Positions 1-21,027 are shown, counted from the stretch's first letter. The stretch is DNA of 64,000 nt from Owenia fusiformis (GCA_903813345.2 CAIIXF020000012.1:13934932-13998931); one strand, 5' to 3'. Notes: generated by a model from the letters alone, not told the origin. A program made the numbers and translations.

Positions 1-28
1 GATTAAAAATATCTTTTTTCATGATTAG

Positions 29-271
29 GGGGCCAAAGGAGCTGGATTTGACAGAAAGTCATCGGAGGCTAGAGGAGGCAATTTTCACATGTTAAGGCGA
101 TTTGGCGAAATGGCCGAATGCGCAGCAACAATAACTTTCCTGTGTAGCAAAGACGCTTCGTTTATAACTGGCACAGATTTAGGAGTGGACGGGGGTTACC
201 TTTCGATGTCTGCGGAGGGATTTGGAGAAAGCTCGTCATTCGCCGGAAGTGCTTTGAAAGTTGATCAATAG
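29..271 (+). CDS. Short-chain dehydrogenase/reductase, last exon only
   Basis: This is the C-terminal exon of a classical SDR, an NAD(P)-dependent oxidoreductase. The intron ends in AG at 27-28 and the exon opens in phase 0 at 29, running to a TAG at 269-271. It shows the conserved SDR tail: an R-x-G-E-x-A-E-C stretch, then FLCSKDASFITGTDLGVDGGY, which is the region that closes the active site and ends the last beta strand (family pattern: FL-S--A-FITG--L-VDGG). The following ~20 residues, rich in serine and glycine, are unlike most SDRs. The catalytic Ser-Tyr-Lys and the Rossmann glycines lie in exons left of the window, so substrate and cofactor cannot be judged. An 18 bp tandem duplication (unit GGGGCCAGCTGGGAAG) follows at about 290-326 in the presumed 3' UTR. 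Confidence 0.85.
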   Translation, partial: GAKGAGFDRKSSEARGGNFHMLRRFGEMAECAATITFLCSKDASFITGTDLGVDGGYLSMSAEGFGESSSFAGSALKVDQ

Positions 272-733
272 GCATAACGTGGTTGAAGATGGGGCCAGCT
301 GGGAAGTTGGGGCCAGCTGGGAAGGTGGTGTTGAACATGAGACAGATGGACTACCCCTTGATGAAATAATTTTTTGACCACAGGGTTACATGTTTTCGGA
401 GATATAATTGCTATCTACTGATCCATCTGTGCAAATGCAGTCATATCAATCGAGGTCATTCAATAGTATACTAAATTTATACAAAGATTTTGAACTGCTC
501 TAGAAAATTTGAATAAGCTTGCACTAGATTGTCCCACAACAAGTTTTCAATCAAATATTATCTGTCTGCAAACCAATACTCATATTTGAAAGGTTTTGTT
601 TATTGTCGTTATACATATAGTCTTTTTATTCCTATATATTAATATAATATACAGTATTATCATATCTGAATGGAAATTGTTTACAATATATAGAGGGAAC
701 GCTATAAGTGTTCGTCGATATAAAATATTCATT

Positions 734-2736
734 CTATACACGTGTGCACGATGTTGTGTTTTGTATGAGTGTAGCGCCTTCAGAAATGCAGTCTTTTGTG
801 CCAGCCTCATGATCTTGGTGATCGCCCGGGCTTTCATTTTCATCATTTGTGTTGGTATCATCAAGAACATTTACACGATTGTCATCATCAATAGCGTTAT
901 CAATCTTATCTGGGTTAATGTCTTCATTCATGCCCCTTAACAATTTCTGCCCAGCCAATGTTATTAGATAAAAGAAGACAAAGCCGAATACTATGATTCC
1001 GACAGAAAGGCCAATGAGTGCAGGCGACAATGGTACAATTATAAAGGCACTGATCAATGCAGCGGCATCTAGAACATATACGAGGCTGGCTAATACGAGT
1101 CTATGAAAATGACTACTCAGCACAGAGCCAAGAGGTGCCCCAATCACGACAATCGGGACGCAAACGGCCAAGTAATCCCAGGCATCTTGTGATACGGTCG
1201 TCATCATTAGTTGGCGCCAAAAGAAACCAATCATTGTATTTCCTGCCATTAGGATAACGGAAGTAGGTGTCGCCACTTTCTCTGAAACTCTAAACAGGAG
1301 AGTAAGAATACTGAAGCTACATATATCAAGTCCACTTCCAGCTATTGCAGAAAATACACCTCCGAAGAACCCAGTGAGTAGGAGTGCTCCACTTTTCCAA
1401 ATTTTAAAATCAGGAATCTTTGAAAATGTCTTTCTCTTGTGGTACCTATTCAGCAGAAACAGGGCAAATGCGAAAGAAAACCACACGCATACAAATCCCA
1501 TTTTCTTCTGAGGGGCTGACAATATTGGATCTATGAATTCAAGGCCGATAACCATTCCGAAGGCCCCTCCTGCCGAGCAGAAAATAACAGAATACCATTC
1601 CAACTGAACACGCATGAAGAAAATCGTGAACGCAGCTGCAGTCATCCCACATGATTGAATCATTAAGCTGAAATCCCTGGCGACAGATGGCGCTATCTTA
1701 AACGCCAGTGTCATGACAGGAAAGGCAACCGCACCACCCCCTTCACTGGTCATACCTATAAAATAGCAATGAAAAAATTATGTTAACATTTAGTACAGAA
1801 ATGTCTCAGAAATACATTACTTACAGGGTTGGCCGAAAAGTTTAATATGGCGATAACGTTTAAATAAAGCATGTAATTATTTTTTTAAATGTTTGCTGCA
1901 GATGCAGTGACAAATTGAGTGAATGGCGAAATCGGTTCACTATATATAATAGAATTTTTACCAGCGATCATAGAGCCAAATATCATCGTGATGCTGATAA
2001 AATATCTATCAGGGAATAACTGCCAGAGGTTATAACGAACTGCCAATGCCCACCAGACCATGTGAAAGAAAGCTGCCGGCAATAAGAGTCCTAGTAATCT
2101 ACGATGCCGTACTACAAGTCGTTTGTACCTGAAACCATATTGTCAGATCATCACAGGTGAAGGGTGAATAGTTGTCCTTTGGTATCATGGTACATTTCTC
2201 AATTACAACAACGCTAGGTTTTAGGCCTCTTTAAAGATCATAGGCAAAGGCCGATAGAAATAATTTTGAAATAAATATGGCATGGTAATCGATGTGTGTT
2301 TATTTATAAATATTCTAAAAAGATAATACTGGATTCTGTTGGTGCTGCCATCTTTATATCGGCCCAGAACCTATGATAAAGATGGCAGCAGTGGTAGAAT
2401 TTTATAATGTTTTATATAAAACATTGATTGCACTGCCATCTTTTAAACGATAACCATGATTTTTTACCTTTAGCCTGGTTAATACTTTTTTAGGACAAAA
2501 TTTGTTTCTTAATCTTAATCTCCAAAGATCATAATCTTGGGCTCCGTGCAACGTAGTTGAAAGATTATGTCGAAGGTGTTATTCTTTGGATGGATGGAAT
2601 CTGTAGACCGATACAGAAGGTCACACAATAATAAGATGAAAACTTGGAACACTTTTTAGTGTGCTCTTAACCTACCATGGTGTATCAGGTCCTAAGTGTG
2701 CTAATGCAATGGTCTGTCTCTTGTCTAACGCTTGAC
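734..2736 (-). CDS. TauE/SafE-family membrane permease, 3' three exons
   Basis: Three exons on the minus strand join in frame: 2736-2676, 2128-1962 and 1755-734 (stop at 734-736), with phases 2/2, 1/1 and consensus GT-AG borders. The protein is a TauE/SafE (DUF81) type permease, a family of polytopic transporters of sulfite, sulfonates and other small anions. Family marks are the GSMIAGMTSEGGGAVAFPVM region straddling the last junction and the later hydrophobic repeat with FFGGVFSAIAGSGLD. About eight membrane segments can be drawn. The upstream part carries FHMVWWALAVRYNLWQLFPD, typical of the eukaryotic branch. The last ~75 residues are acidic and Asn/Asp/Glu rich, a likely cytosolic tail. 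The first exon(s) are not found; the first exon shown needs one extra base from upstream. An inverted-repeat element at 2236-2382 lies in the intron. The substrate cannot be inferred. Confidence 0.85.
2236..2382. repeat. Short inverted-repeat element (ATAGGCAAAGGCCGATA ends)
   Basis: Left end ATAGGCAAAGGCCGATA and right end TATCGGCCCAGAACCTAT are imperfect inverted repeats, enclosing the phrase TGCCATCTTTAT. A second, inverted copy lies at about 33665-33777 in an AACS intron. This is probably a small non-autonomous DNA transposon; superfamily unknown. Confidence 0.5.
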
Positions 2737-3900
2737 CTGCAAGAAATTTTGCATTTTTATTTTCAACATAGCTAAGTTCAAAACGCTTTACAGTAATAAG
2801 TAGGTAATTAATTACATCTTGATGAAATTCAAAATCTCAAAGGTTATCCTCATTCATAATTATAAAGATTAACAACAAAGTTAGAAAAGGAACAATGCAG
2901 TAGTTCGACCGGACATACAGAAGGACACTTCTAACATTCCAAGCAATGATCTTCCGTTCAAAGAGACAGTGTCTGAGGGACTCTCCCACCCGACTCGGTT
3001 CTTTCTGCATCGAGGAAATCCCGATATCACTAGACTGAAGAGCTTCGAAATGAAATTACATGTAATATTTGAACTGCTTTGGAAAAAAGGGGAGCATGTA
3101 AAATAATTCGGATGATTTTACGAATGTTTGGATCTGAATATTGGCTGGTCTCAAATATTGGTCATCGTACATATTTTGATATTATAATTAAGTACAGATG
3201 CACGATATAAACATCACATGTGTTGCATGTGTACATGTGTTTACAATAATGTAATGAAATCGTGAAGCCATTAATTACATTTTGATTGAAATTGAATAAT
3301 GTGTTATGTACTAGAAACATATGTAAGGCGACAAGGCCGCGTGGACTAATGGTATAGAGGTCAACCTACAGGTGAATTAATAAATGAATAAACACAAGGA
3401 GCACACGCGTCTCGAACTCGCAACCTCGTTTCCATATATTGTTGAGAATGTGGTGTTAACAGTTTGTTGTTGGGAGAATACGCAATGTGTATCACTTAGT
3501 TATTTGATCTTTGTTTTACACAGTGGATTATTTTCAATATTTTCGAGAGCACGGAGCTGAGTTCTTATATTTTAAGTTCAACAAGATAACACTACTCAAT
3601 AGAAAAGTTTGGAAGTTTGTCTTTTTCTAACACGTACACGTTTTTTCAATTTTTTTTTTTCAATTTCAAAATAATTTATTTCAGTTTTAAAGAACTTGTG
3701 CATGAACGTGTAAAATAACGACCCCTGGGGATGACAGCACCTCTCTCAACTGTTTTTTTTTATCATGGACTTCTGGAACTATTTTCTCAATATCTTTTTA
3801 TAATAACTTGTCCCTAGAGGACTATAGTTCTACACGTTTACTTTAAAAGTTCTAAAGACGTGTAGCTTAAGTAAACCTCCCTAATTATCGATTCCTCGCC
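2737..3900. other. Intergenic stretch, no gene recognised
   Basis: No ORF here matches a known family. A minus-strand ORF at 3012-2845 (55 codons, with a hydrophobic stretch) sits where an upstream TauE/SafE exon would be expected, but it has no good donor of the needed phase. At about 3336-3425 there is a tRNA-like fragment: an A-box-like GTGGACTAATGG and a GTTCGA core readable on the opposite strand. It is probably a SINE relic, not a working tRNA. A T-rich run lies at 3640-3675. Confidence 0.4.
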
Positions 3901-3920
3901 TACGTGTTTGCTTTATCGGC

Positions 3921-4641
3921 GCAAAAGGAGGAGGGAAATTAGCGCAACAGATTTTGGACAGTCATATGTTTGATTTTGGCCATTTCCTGGGGATTTAAAC
4001 AGGTGCATATGTTAGGCGAATGCATTACCTCCAGGAAAATCACTTTTAGAGATAATAAAATAATTTCGACTTTGAGACAGGGTAGATGCAAACAACCCAC
4101 CCACATGTTTTTTCTGAAATGTTTTCCTGATTTTCAACTCCTTCCATCCCTGCTTTTTTAATTTTTCTTGCATCAATATGTTGTGTTTTGACACACAGTT
4201 AATCCCTTAAAAGGAATAAATGATTCCTTTTGGATAAAGTGGAAAACAATATATTTCCCTTGTTATTTTCCCATGGGGAAAAATCATTGCTTTCAGCTAA
4301 GTTTGGTCACCAATAATGGGTATCTTTAAAACCCCTGAAAGAATCACTCACTCCTTCAGAGTGATTAACTGTGTGTCAAAACGCAACATATTGATGCAAG
4401 AAAATTAAAAAAGCAGGGATGGAAGGGGTCGAAAATTAGGAAAATGTTTAAGAAAAAACATGTGGGTGGGTTGTTTGCATCTACCCTGTCTCAAAGTCGA
4501 AATTATTTTATCGTCTCTAGAAGTGATTTTCCTGGGGGTTATGCATTGGCCTAACATATGCAATTGTTTAAATCCTCAGAAAATGGCCAAAATCCAACAA
4601 TGTCCAAAATCTGTTGCGCTAATTTCCCTCCTCCTTTCCCA
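3921..4641. repeat. Long foldback element, ~280 bp arms
   Basis: The left arm (about 3921-4205) is repeated in inverse at about 4365-4641. Matching landmarks include AAAAGGAGGAGGGAAATTAG at the left end against its reverse complement at the right end, and GATGCAAACAACCCACCCAC at 4085 against GTGGGTGGGTTGTTTGCATC near 4465. About 160 bp of loop separates the arms. The small ORFs in it are chance reading frames. This is probably a foldback-type or MITE-like mobile element. Confidence 0.8.
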
Positions 4642-5154
4642 GTAGCCTACGCAAAAGCTCATATCTAAAATTCACCTTTCAAAACGTATAAGGTATATAT
4701 AAAAAACATTTTCTTCTAGGGTCAGTGATAAACTTATGCAAGACACATATTTTCATAAACCTTCATATTAATATAGTATTTTTCTTTGGTGAGTTTGGCA
4801 TTTTGAAAAAAATATAAGACAATAATGTACATCATTAAAGTTTGACCTCGTGTAAATGAACGATGTTTTTTTGTGGAAAATTTTTATTTATTACTCAAAT
4901 TTCTATTTTGTGGTCTCGTTCAACTTGAACTTGGAAGTTGGGGGTCGCAAGTCACCCCAGGGTAATTTCACTTTTAAGTGGGATACCCTATCAACTTAAA
5001 AACATTTTCTTACCCTCCCAGAAGTATTTGGAACACCAAAGTGGGCATGTTCTTGACATCTTTACTGTTGCCATTTATTCCAACTACACCAGGCTGGCCG
5101 TATATAGTTTTTCAAACTCGGCTTGGTCTTAAAGCTCGTGGCTGGTCCAAATTA

Positions 5155-5342
5155 GTCGGATACTGTTGAGGTTTAAATCTAAGGTTGATGAGAATCTCAA
5201 AATATCCAGAGGTTGATCCAAGACACTAAGCTGAGATCCAGTCGAACACGTCGGATACTGTTGAGGTTTAAATCTAAGGTTGAGTATCTCATCAAATATC
5301 AAGAGGTTGATCCAAGAAACTAAGCTGAGATCCAGTCGAACA
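5155..5342. repeat. ~94 bp direct tandem duplication
   Basis: Two adjacent copies both begin GTCGGATACTGTTGAGGTTT and end CTAAGCTGAGATCCAGTCG. They differ by a few substitutions and a short indel. No coding potential is seen. Confidence 0.8.
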
Positions 5343-5734
5343 CCACTTCAAAGCATCATTCTTCAGGTCCTGAGATTGCACCTTTGCCCAGATGGAAAGT
5401 CGCTCCTGTTGGCGTTGGGTCTGAAGTCTTGTAAAATCTTTCTACATCTTGTCTTGTGAAAGAAGTTCCACGGTTATCAAACTATTTCTTCTACAGATGA
5501 ATAACAGTTATTCTAATGCAACCTTTGTTTGTGTTATGTTTATTACATGTACGCACATTGCTAATGATTTTAACGACTGTAGTTAGAACTACCATATTAG
5601 TAAAAATATGGTGTCTCAAAATTAATGATATTGATACTGTTATATATAAACTGGGATGTTTCATAGTCTTTCTGGTATGGTCACATGGTCTCAGTTTAAA
5701 ATCCAACATATATGGTTAGGGAACCATCAATACA

Positions 5735-5945
5735 GAAAATATTGGTACAGAGGGGACATTCTCAGTAGCAATACAGAGGATCACACGATAAAAACGTAAT
5801 AGAATAATTTGAAGTGCATTACAGGATATATTCTGCTCTCGATAGTCTTTATTGGCACTCGACTTCGTCTCGTTCCAATACGGAATTTCTCAAGCACAAG
5901 CAGAATAATGCTGTATATCCTGTATTATTGCACTAAATAATTCAT
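5735..5945. repeat. Palindromic MITE, copy 1
   Basis: Contains ACAGGATATATTCTGCTCTCGA and, in inverse, a decayed partner reading CAGAATAATGCTGTATATCCTGT. A second copy in opposite orientation is at about 22988-23250, including the flanking phrase CGATAAAAACG and the CAGTAGCAATACAGA block. Two well-aligned copies show this is a mobile repeat, not a gene. Confidence 0.65.
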
Positions 5946-6044
5946 TCAATAACTTATAGTATTGAATTGCTTTATTGTGTTACATTATATTGCGTTGCAA
6001 TAGATTGTATATTGCTCTGTATAAAGATTAATTTCCAAAGGATT

Positions 6045-6222
6045 TTACTTCCCCCTGGCCAAAATTTCTTTAAAAACCATGCAGTTTTTCACCATTCTGA
6101 GCACTTTTTAAGTTATTTTGGCCATTTTGTGAACCCCCTGGCATTTTTCAAAAAGTGACCCCCCCCCCCCCCCCCCTCACACCCGGGCTCACACCCCTTG
6201 GCAAATCCTGGCTACGGGCCTG
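6045..6222. repeat. CAGGCCCGTAGCC-family MITE, left-truncated
   Basis: The right end is GGCTACGGGCCTG, the inverse of the family terminus. The body shows the family phrases CATGCAGTTTTTCACCATTCTG and GGCATTTTTCAAAAAG. A run of 18 C lies at 6159-6176. The left terminus is missing. Confidence 0.75.
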
Positions 6223-6321
6223 CTTGCATTATATAAATATCTTGCACTGGAGACATAACAACACCGTGACAAACCTACGGATCTGGATACAACCAACTCT
6301 GTACCGCCAATTCTGGACACC

Positions 6322-6585
6322 ATGTATTATGTGGACTATACTGATGAACATCCAAGAGACATTTTACGAGAAGCCGCTTACGGTAAACACGTTAACGACT
6401 TATCGAACCAAGCTATACCCTTCAATTTAACGTTCGTTTTGTTAATTGATGTTTTAGTTCAGTTGACCATATTTGTACTTGATGACGTACGGTTAATACG
6501 ACCTATGAATGCCCGGAGACTCCGTTTTACTGTCATTTTACTGTTGTCGGTAATATTGAACGGAACCTATAACACGCTTGTATAA
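6322..6585 (+). CDS. Hypothetical 87-aa membrane-protein-like ORF
   Basis: An intact ATG-to-TAA frame of 87 codons with a good animal start context (ACACCATGT). The product begins with an acidic, Tyr-rich stretch (MYYVDYTDEHPRD), then has two hydrophobic segments, at about residues 34-53 and 70-84, separated by a basic loop. I do not recognise a family. It might be a small single-exon gene, one exon of a larger gene, or part of a mobile element, since a MITE ends 100 bp upstream. Codon use is less AT-skewed than neighbouring non-coding sequence, which gives mild support. No splice sites or polyadenylation signal clearly belong to it. Confidence 0.3.
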   Translation: MYYVDYTDEHPRDILREAAYGKHVNDLSNQAIPFNLTFVLLIDVLVQLTIFVLDDVRLIRPMNARRLRFTVILLLSVILNGTYNTLV

Positions 6586-7990
6586 GACTGAATTCGCCAT
6601 CGGTCAAAGTCGTCACAGAGAAAAATATAAACAGAAATTGTAGTTTTTACTTTGCAGATGCATTTTTAAAGCCAACTTCCAAAGATTGACCTTCATCAAA
6701 CGCAATTTCAAAACAGTACTGAATGTGTCAAATTCTGTTCATTAACATAAATATGTTGAATACTTTGAATATGTAAACATATGGGAAAATACCAAACAGT
6801 ATTACAAAGCTCACTTTCAAAAAAGTATAGCCTAACATAACCAGGCATGGGGCAAACAAACCCAATATCCCAAAGAGACGATGTCTCCCCTGCCCCTTCC
6901 AGCCCCAATGGGGAAAACAAACCCCAATATCCCTAAGATATCCCTTATGTCTCCCCCGCCCCCCCCCCCCGCCCGGCCCCATCACCAAAATACACTTGTA
7001 CTTCCAGGGATACAATACATATGTAGTACAATATTGAACTACATTGCTTGCCGTCAAGGAAACCACCCCATTGGTGTTAATAGTGGGGAAAGGAAAGGTC
7101 AATGTGGTCATTGTATGGTCATCGAGGCCAGTTGTTTCAAGATTTAAATGAGATACAATTATTAAATGATCTGATATGAGAATGATAACGGATGGTCAAA
7201 TCGATAGTAGCAAAACAGATGTGCGTATAGTTTGACCACAGTCGCGTCGGTAGTGACCAATGATGTGGCATAATCCAGTAATCTGAGCACTGAACGAAAT
7301 ATGTTTCGGTGACACCACAGTTGGCCTTACATCTGTACATGTTGTATTTAAAACAGTGGATACTGAAATGAGATCCAGGTGTACGATGCCTAGGACGAAG
7401 CATCTTTTCTTCATTCTAGACGATAATAACCTTTTCGCCTCAATTCGCCTCACCTATTTATTTTTGCCTCGCATATTTTTTGATCCTGTTGCTATGCGAG
7501 TAAAAGGCTAGGGTAAATAAAAGTGTTTAACATGTCATTTTCTAGTATATTGTATATATTGAACTAATTCCCCTACAACTGGTAACGGATAATAACTCAG
7601 TCTATGGTATTTCCAAATAAGGTATTGACATGATAAAATATTACCACCTGTAGATATTGCAAAATTAATGGTCAGAAAAGCACTCTGAGTGTGTTATAAC
7701 CACCTTTAAATTCGAAGATGTACAAAGGTGAAATAATTTTTGACAAACGCCGGGTGTAATCAACTGACCTCCGAAAGTCGGTCGATAATAATATTTATGC
7801 CATATGTTTTCCGTGGGAAGAATCTCGTATCAGATCCAGTTAATGGATATCAAAACTATCAGAAAATTTCATGAGACTTGATATTGTGCTATTATTGTTG
7901 TATCATTTAATATCAATATCATTGGGTGACGACATACAAAACAAGTTTCACAAAAATATCATGGAATAAATTGGTCATTGGATTGATGGT
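6586..7990. other. Intergenic stretch, no gene recognised
   Basis: Holds two near copies of a phrase ending in AAACCCCAATATCCC (about 6860-6945) and a C-rich run at 6957-6975. Overlapping ORFs on both strands lack any recognisable domain and look like chance frames. Confidence 0.4.
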
Positions 7991-7992
7991 CG

Positions 7993-8150
7993 TGATGGAA
8001 TATAATTTTTTCTTCAAAAAAATATGATATTGCCTTCGGAAAATATCATATTGACACTCGGGCCATCGCCCTCCGTCAATATGATATTCCCCTTGGTCAA
8101 TATCATATTATCCCTCGAAATAAAATTCATATTCCATCCCTCCCATTAAA
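7993..8150. repeat. Palindrome-rich MITE
   Basis: Ends GATGGAATATAATTTT and ATTCATATTCCATCCC are inverted. The inside is several alternating copies of the palindrome-like word AATATGATATT/AATATCATATT. No coding capacity. Confidence 0.5.
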
Positions 8151-8419
8151 TAACCTCTATATCACCACTTCTTTTTAATATTACCCATGCTTTGAAAATG
8201 TATCCAATCCCTAGAAAACACACATAAATGAAAATGAACCTTGTATAAATGTATAGTAATTGAAATATTAGTAAGAGTCTAACATATACGAAAAGCTCTA
8301 GGATAAATGAGGATAACTATAAGGCTGCCCTGATATCCGTATCTACTCATATTCAAGTCTTGGGTTCCTTGAGGTAGTCCCGTATTACATAATGACAGCT
8401 CAAATACAGTAGTTATATC

Positions 8420-8425
8420 TTTATT
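8420..8425 (-). promoter_or_regulatory. Polyadenylation signal of the sulfotransferase
   Basis: AATAAA on the minus strand, 18 nt past the stop codon. The position fits a very short 3' UTR. Confidence 0.5.
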
Positions 8426-8442
8426 TATGATCTCTCATCTCT

Positions 8443-18272
<9,830 letters not shown>

Positions 18273-18763
18273 CGGCCTGAAAACATGTATAACAATTATT
18301 TCTTAGGGAACTCAGATTCCGTTTTTTATTTATACATGCTCTCGTGCCTTAGCATTGCCCTGCCATTTCGGTATTTTTACTTACCTAGGCCTTACTTATT
18401 GATTTACTTTACCGTCTTGTGGCAAGGCTATCGTTTCTATGCTTGGAGGGATGTGAGTCTGCCTCGTACTATACATGTACCTCTTGACCTCTGAACGTGT
18501 GAACACAGGGAACACTATGGGCAAACATTACTTCCTGCGAAAGCTATTTGGATTTTGATATAATAGCTTTCCCACGGAGCATTTGGACAGCTGAATGATT
18601 GTGACCTTTGAAATCGAATTAAGTCGATCCGCGGCTTACTTTTGGTCTTTAACTGTGTCTTACATCAGTATCATCAATCCGTGTAAGTATTAGAGCGCTG
18701 AAATACTTCTTTTTCGATCAAGACTTGTAAATTGTTCATCGAGTGAATGTTTTTTAGACCTAC

Positions 18764-19825
18764 AGGGTGTTCCATATGTTTCAGGAATGATGCTCTGTTT
18801 TATTGGTTTTCTTTTCAATCTTATTGAATTTTTAACACAATGTGTCTAAACATGTTTTGAATAAGTTGGCAAAGTTTCATATCGTGAAGTTCAGTAGTCT
18901 TAAGTATATGGTTGCTATAGTAACCTAGGGGTAGGGTAGGTGGAGCAGGTGTAACAACGCGCAAAATATATGAAATATTTGTAAAAAATAGTTTTTTTGT
19001 ACGAAATGTGACTAAGTTTTAGATTGTCAGAGTTGGATCAAACTTGTCAGTAATTAAACAAAAATTAAGGTGGATTCCAATAAAGTAAAAAAATGTCATC
19101 ACCCTTGATCACATCACAATTTGAACACCTGTCATGTCATGAGTCACAAAGGAGGATAAACACAGGTCATTTTGGACGAGCGGCCATCTTGAAAAGTGAA
19201 AAAGTCATTAGCAAAGGAAAACCTTCTACTTAGGCAACACACAACAATCTATGACAAGACATGACATGTGTGAATAACAGTTTCCTGCAGCAGTCACAAT
19301 TAAACTCCTGACGAATGCACATGGGGACTCAATGATGGTAACCTCTAGAGTGTATGAGTGGTACAAGCGGTTCAAATCTGGAAGGGATACTGAGACCGAT
19401 TATCCAAAATGTGGACATCCGAGAACAGTGAGAGCGCTAACTAATGCGGAAGGGATAGATGCTGAAATTATGATGATGGCTAATAAATGGTGTGATATCA
19501 TTTTTAATTTCCAGGAATCCACCTTTATTCTTTTTAATTTCCAACAAGTTTGATGCGACTATGACAAATTAATACTTTGAACACTTTATACAAAAACTAC
19601 TATTTTTACAAAAATGTCATGTTTTGCGCGTTGTTACACCTGCTCCACCTACCCTACCCCTAGGTTACTATAGCAACCATATTATTCAGTCTACTGAGCT
19701 TCATGATATGAAATTTTTCCAACTTATTCACAACATATTTGGACACATTTGGTCAAATAATCAGCTAGATTGAAAAGAAAACCAAGAAAATACAGCATCA
19801 TTCCTGAAACATATGGAACACCCTG
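18764..19825. mobile_element. Mariner-type element with long inverted ends
   Basis: Terminal CAGGGTGTTCCATATGTTTC is inverted at the right end and flanked by TA on both sides (18762-18763, 19826-19827), the mariner target duplication. Inverted arms extend over 200 bp and include CACCTACCCTACCCCTAGG. A short transposase remnant survives inside, so this is a deletion derivative of about 1.06 kb. Confidence 0.85.
19332..19553 (+). pseudogene. Mariner transposase N-terminal remnant
   Basis: The 73-codon frame begins MMVTSRVYEWYKRFKSGRDT and continues with a D-Y-P-K-C-G-H-P-R-T segment. This matches the second helix-turn-helix region of mariner transposases (family pattern V-EW-KRF--GR---ED-PR-GRP-T). 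The frame then runs out; the DDD/D catalytic domain is absent. Upstream codons (VKLLTNAHGDS in a neighbouring frame) fit the same protein, implying frameshift decay. It is not functional. Confidence 0.7.
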
Positions 19826-20329
19826 TATTTCCAATATGGCGGTTTGCTAGGAGCGAGATACGCAACGAACGAAATGAATTTGGAGAATTAGTTAGGTTCG
19901 GACAACCTCCGGAGATTTACGAAAATGTCCGAGCAGAAAACGCCATATTGGAATTTGGCAGTAAAAACATTCACTCGACTAACAATTACAAGTCTTGATC
20001 GAAAAGGAAGTACTTCAGCGCTCCAATACTTACACGGATTGATGATACTGATGTAAGACACAGTTAGAGACCAAAAGTAAGCCGCGGATCGACTTAATTC
20101 GATTTCAAAGGTCACTATTAATCAGCTGTTCACTTCCCCGTTTGAGAGCCATAAGTTTCAAAATCTAACATAGCTCTCGAAGTGAGTAAGGCAAACACAT
20201 TTGACTATGATTTTTAACCGTGTTAACCGTGTTGATTTTTAGGGCGACAACTTTGGGAGGTAGCATGTGTTGACATATAGGAGAATTATATAAAAATGTG
20301 TATTATTCAGTGGAACTACTCAGTTCATG

Positions 20330-20455
20330 TGGCTACTTGATCAATGCCCCCCCCCCCAACCCAGCAACAAAAAGAAAAAAGCAGTTTTGTATGTTTTTTA
20401 AAAATTGTAGATTTTTAATTTTTGCACCCGCTCATGATAAAATCTCAACGCCTGT
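20330..20455 (+). repeat. C-rich local duplicate, copy without micro-MITE
   Basis: GATCAATGCCCCCCC..., AAAGCAGTTTTGTA, GTAGATTTTTAATTTT and CCGCTCATGATAAAATCTC occur in this order, and again at 20655-20890. In this copy CTCATGAT occurs once and is uninterrupted, so it is the empty-site partner of the 20798-20860 insertion. Confidence 0.7.
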
Positions 20456-20797
20456 AAATTATTGCAAACGGTTAGAAAACTAAACAATATGTTGACACTT
20501 TTTTAACATTGCTCATAATTCCTTGGGTGGATAGTACGCGTCTATTGTTTATGATGCTGAACGCCGAAAAGACGCCGTTCGGGTTTCACTCGATTATGAT
20601 AAAAATATCATTCTTCTACCATGTATAATGAATCGAAAAATGTTGGTTATTCTAGATCAATGCCCCCCCCCCCCCCCCCCCCAACCGAACAAAAAAGAAA
20701 AAGCAGTTTTGTAATTTTTTTGAAAAAATTATACTTTGAAATGCTTAAAATACACCATATACAACGTAGATTTTTAATTTTCGCATCCGCTCATGAT

Positions 20798-20860
20798 TTA
20801 CTTCCTGCGAAAGCTATTTGGATTTTGTTCAAAATCTAACATGGCTCTCGAAGTGAGTAA
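20798..20860. mobile_element. 63-bp micro-MITE, minimal hAT-like element
   Basis: The whole element is just two facing ~31 nt ends, TTACTTCCTGCGAAAGC... and the inverse of TTACTCACTTCGAGAGC. It is flanked by an exact 8 bp duplication CTCATGAT (20790-20797 and 20861-20868). Its ends are those of the larger element at 18528-20189. An unoccupied version of the site lies about 350 bp upstream. Confidence 0.85.
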
Positions 20861-21027
20861 CTCATGATAAAATCTCCACGCGCTCAATTCCTCACCACTT
20901 TGTAATAATTTTAAAAATCACGCCGATTTTCAAACAAAACTCGTATAAAAAAATACTGTATTTCCTTCGTTTGTCTGTCATCGCATATTGGAGTACTAGA
21001 GAATCTCTTAGAGAACCGAGTCATTTT

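Larger units (their letters stand above)
18528..20189. mobile_element. hAT-like TIR element, interrupted by a mariner
   Basis: Ends TTACTTCCTGCGAAAGC and, inversely, TTACTCACTTCGAGAGC, flanked by an exact 8 bp duplication GGCAAACA (18520-18527 and 20190-20197). Inner arms of about 160 bp (18598-18760 against 19940-20118) are also inverted. An 8 bp target duplication is typical of hAT elements. A mariner copy sits inside, so the element itself is about 600 bp. No hAT transposase is present. Confidence 0.8.

Noticed and set aside
596-940. 114-codon + strand ORF
   Set aside because: Antisense shadow of the TauE/SafE tail plus AT-rich sequence.
2845-3012. Minus-strand 55-codon ORF as first TauE/SafE exon
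   Set aside because: It has a hydrophobic stretch, but no donor of the required phase and no family motif.
3336-3425. tRNA gene
   Set aside because: A-box and B-box words are on opposite strands and no cloverleaf can be drawn.
19813-19998. 61-codon ORF
   Set aside because: It spans the mariner boundary and the outer element, so it was created by the insertion.
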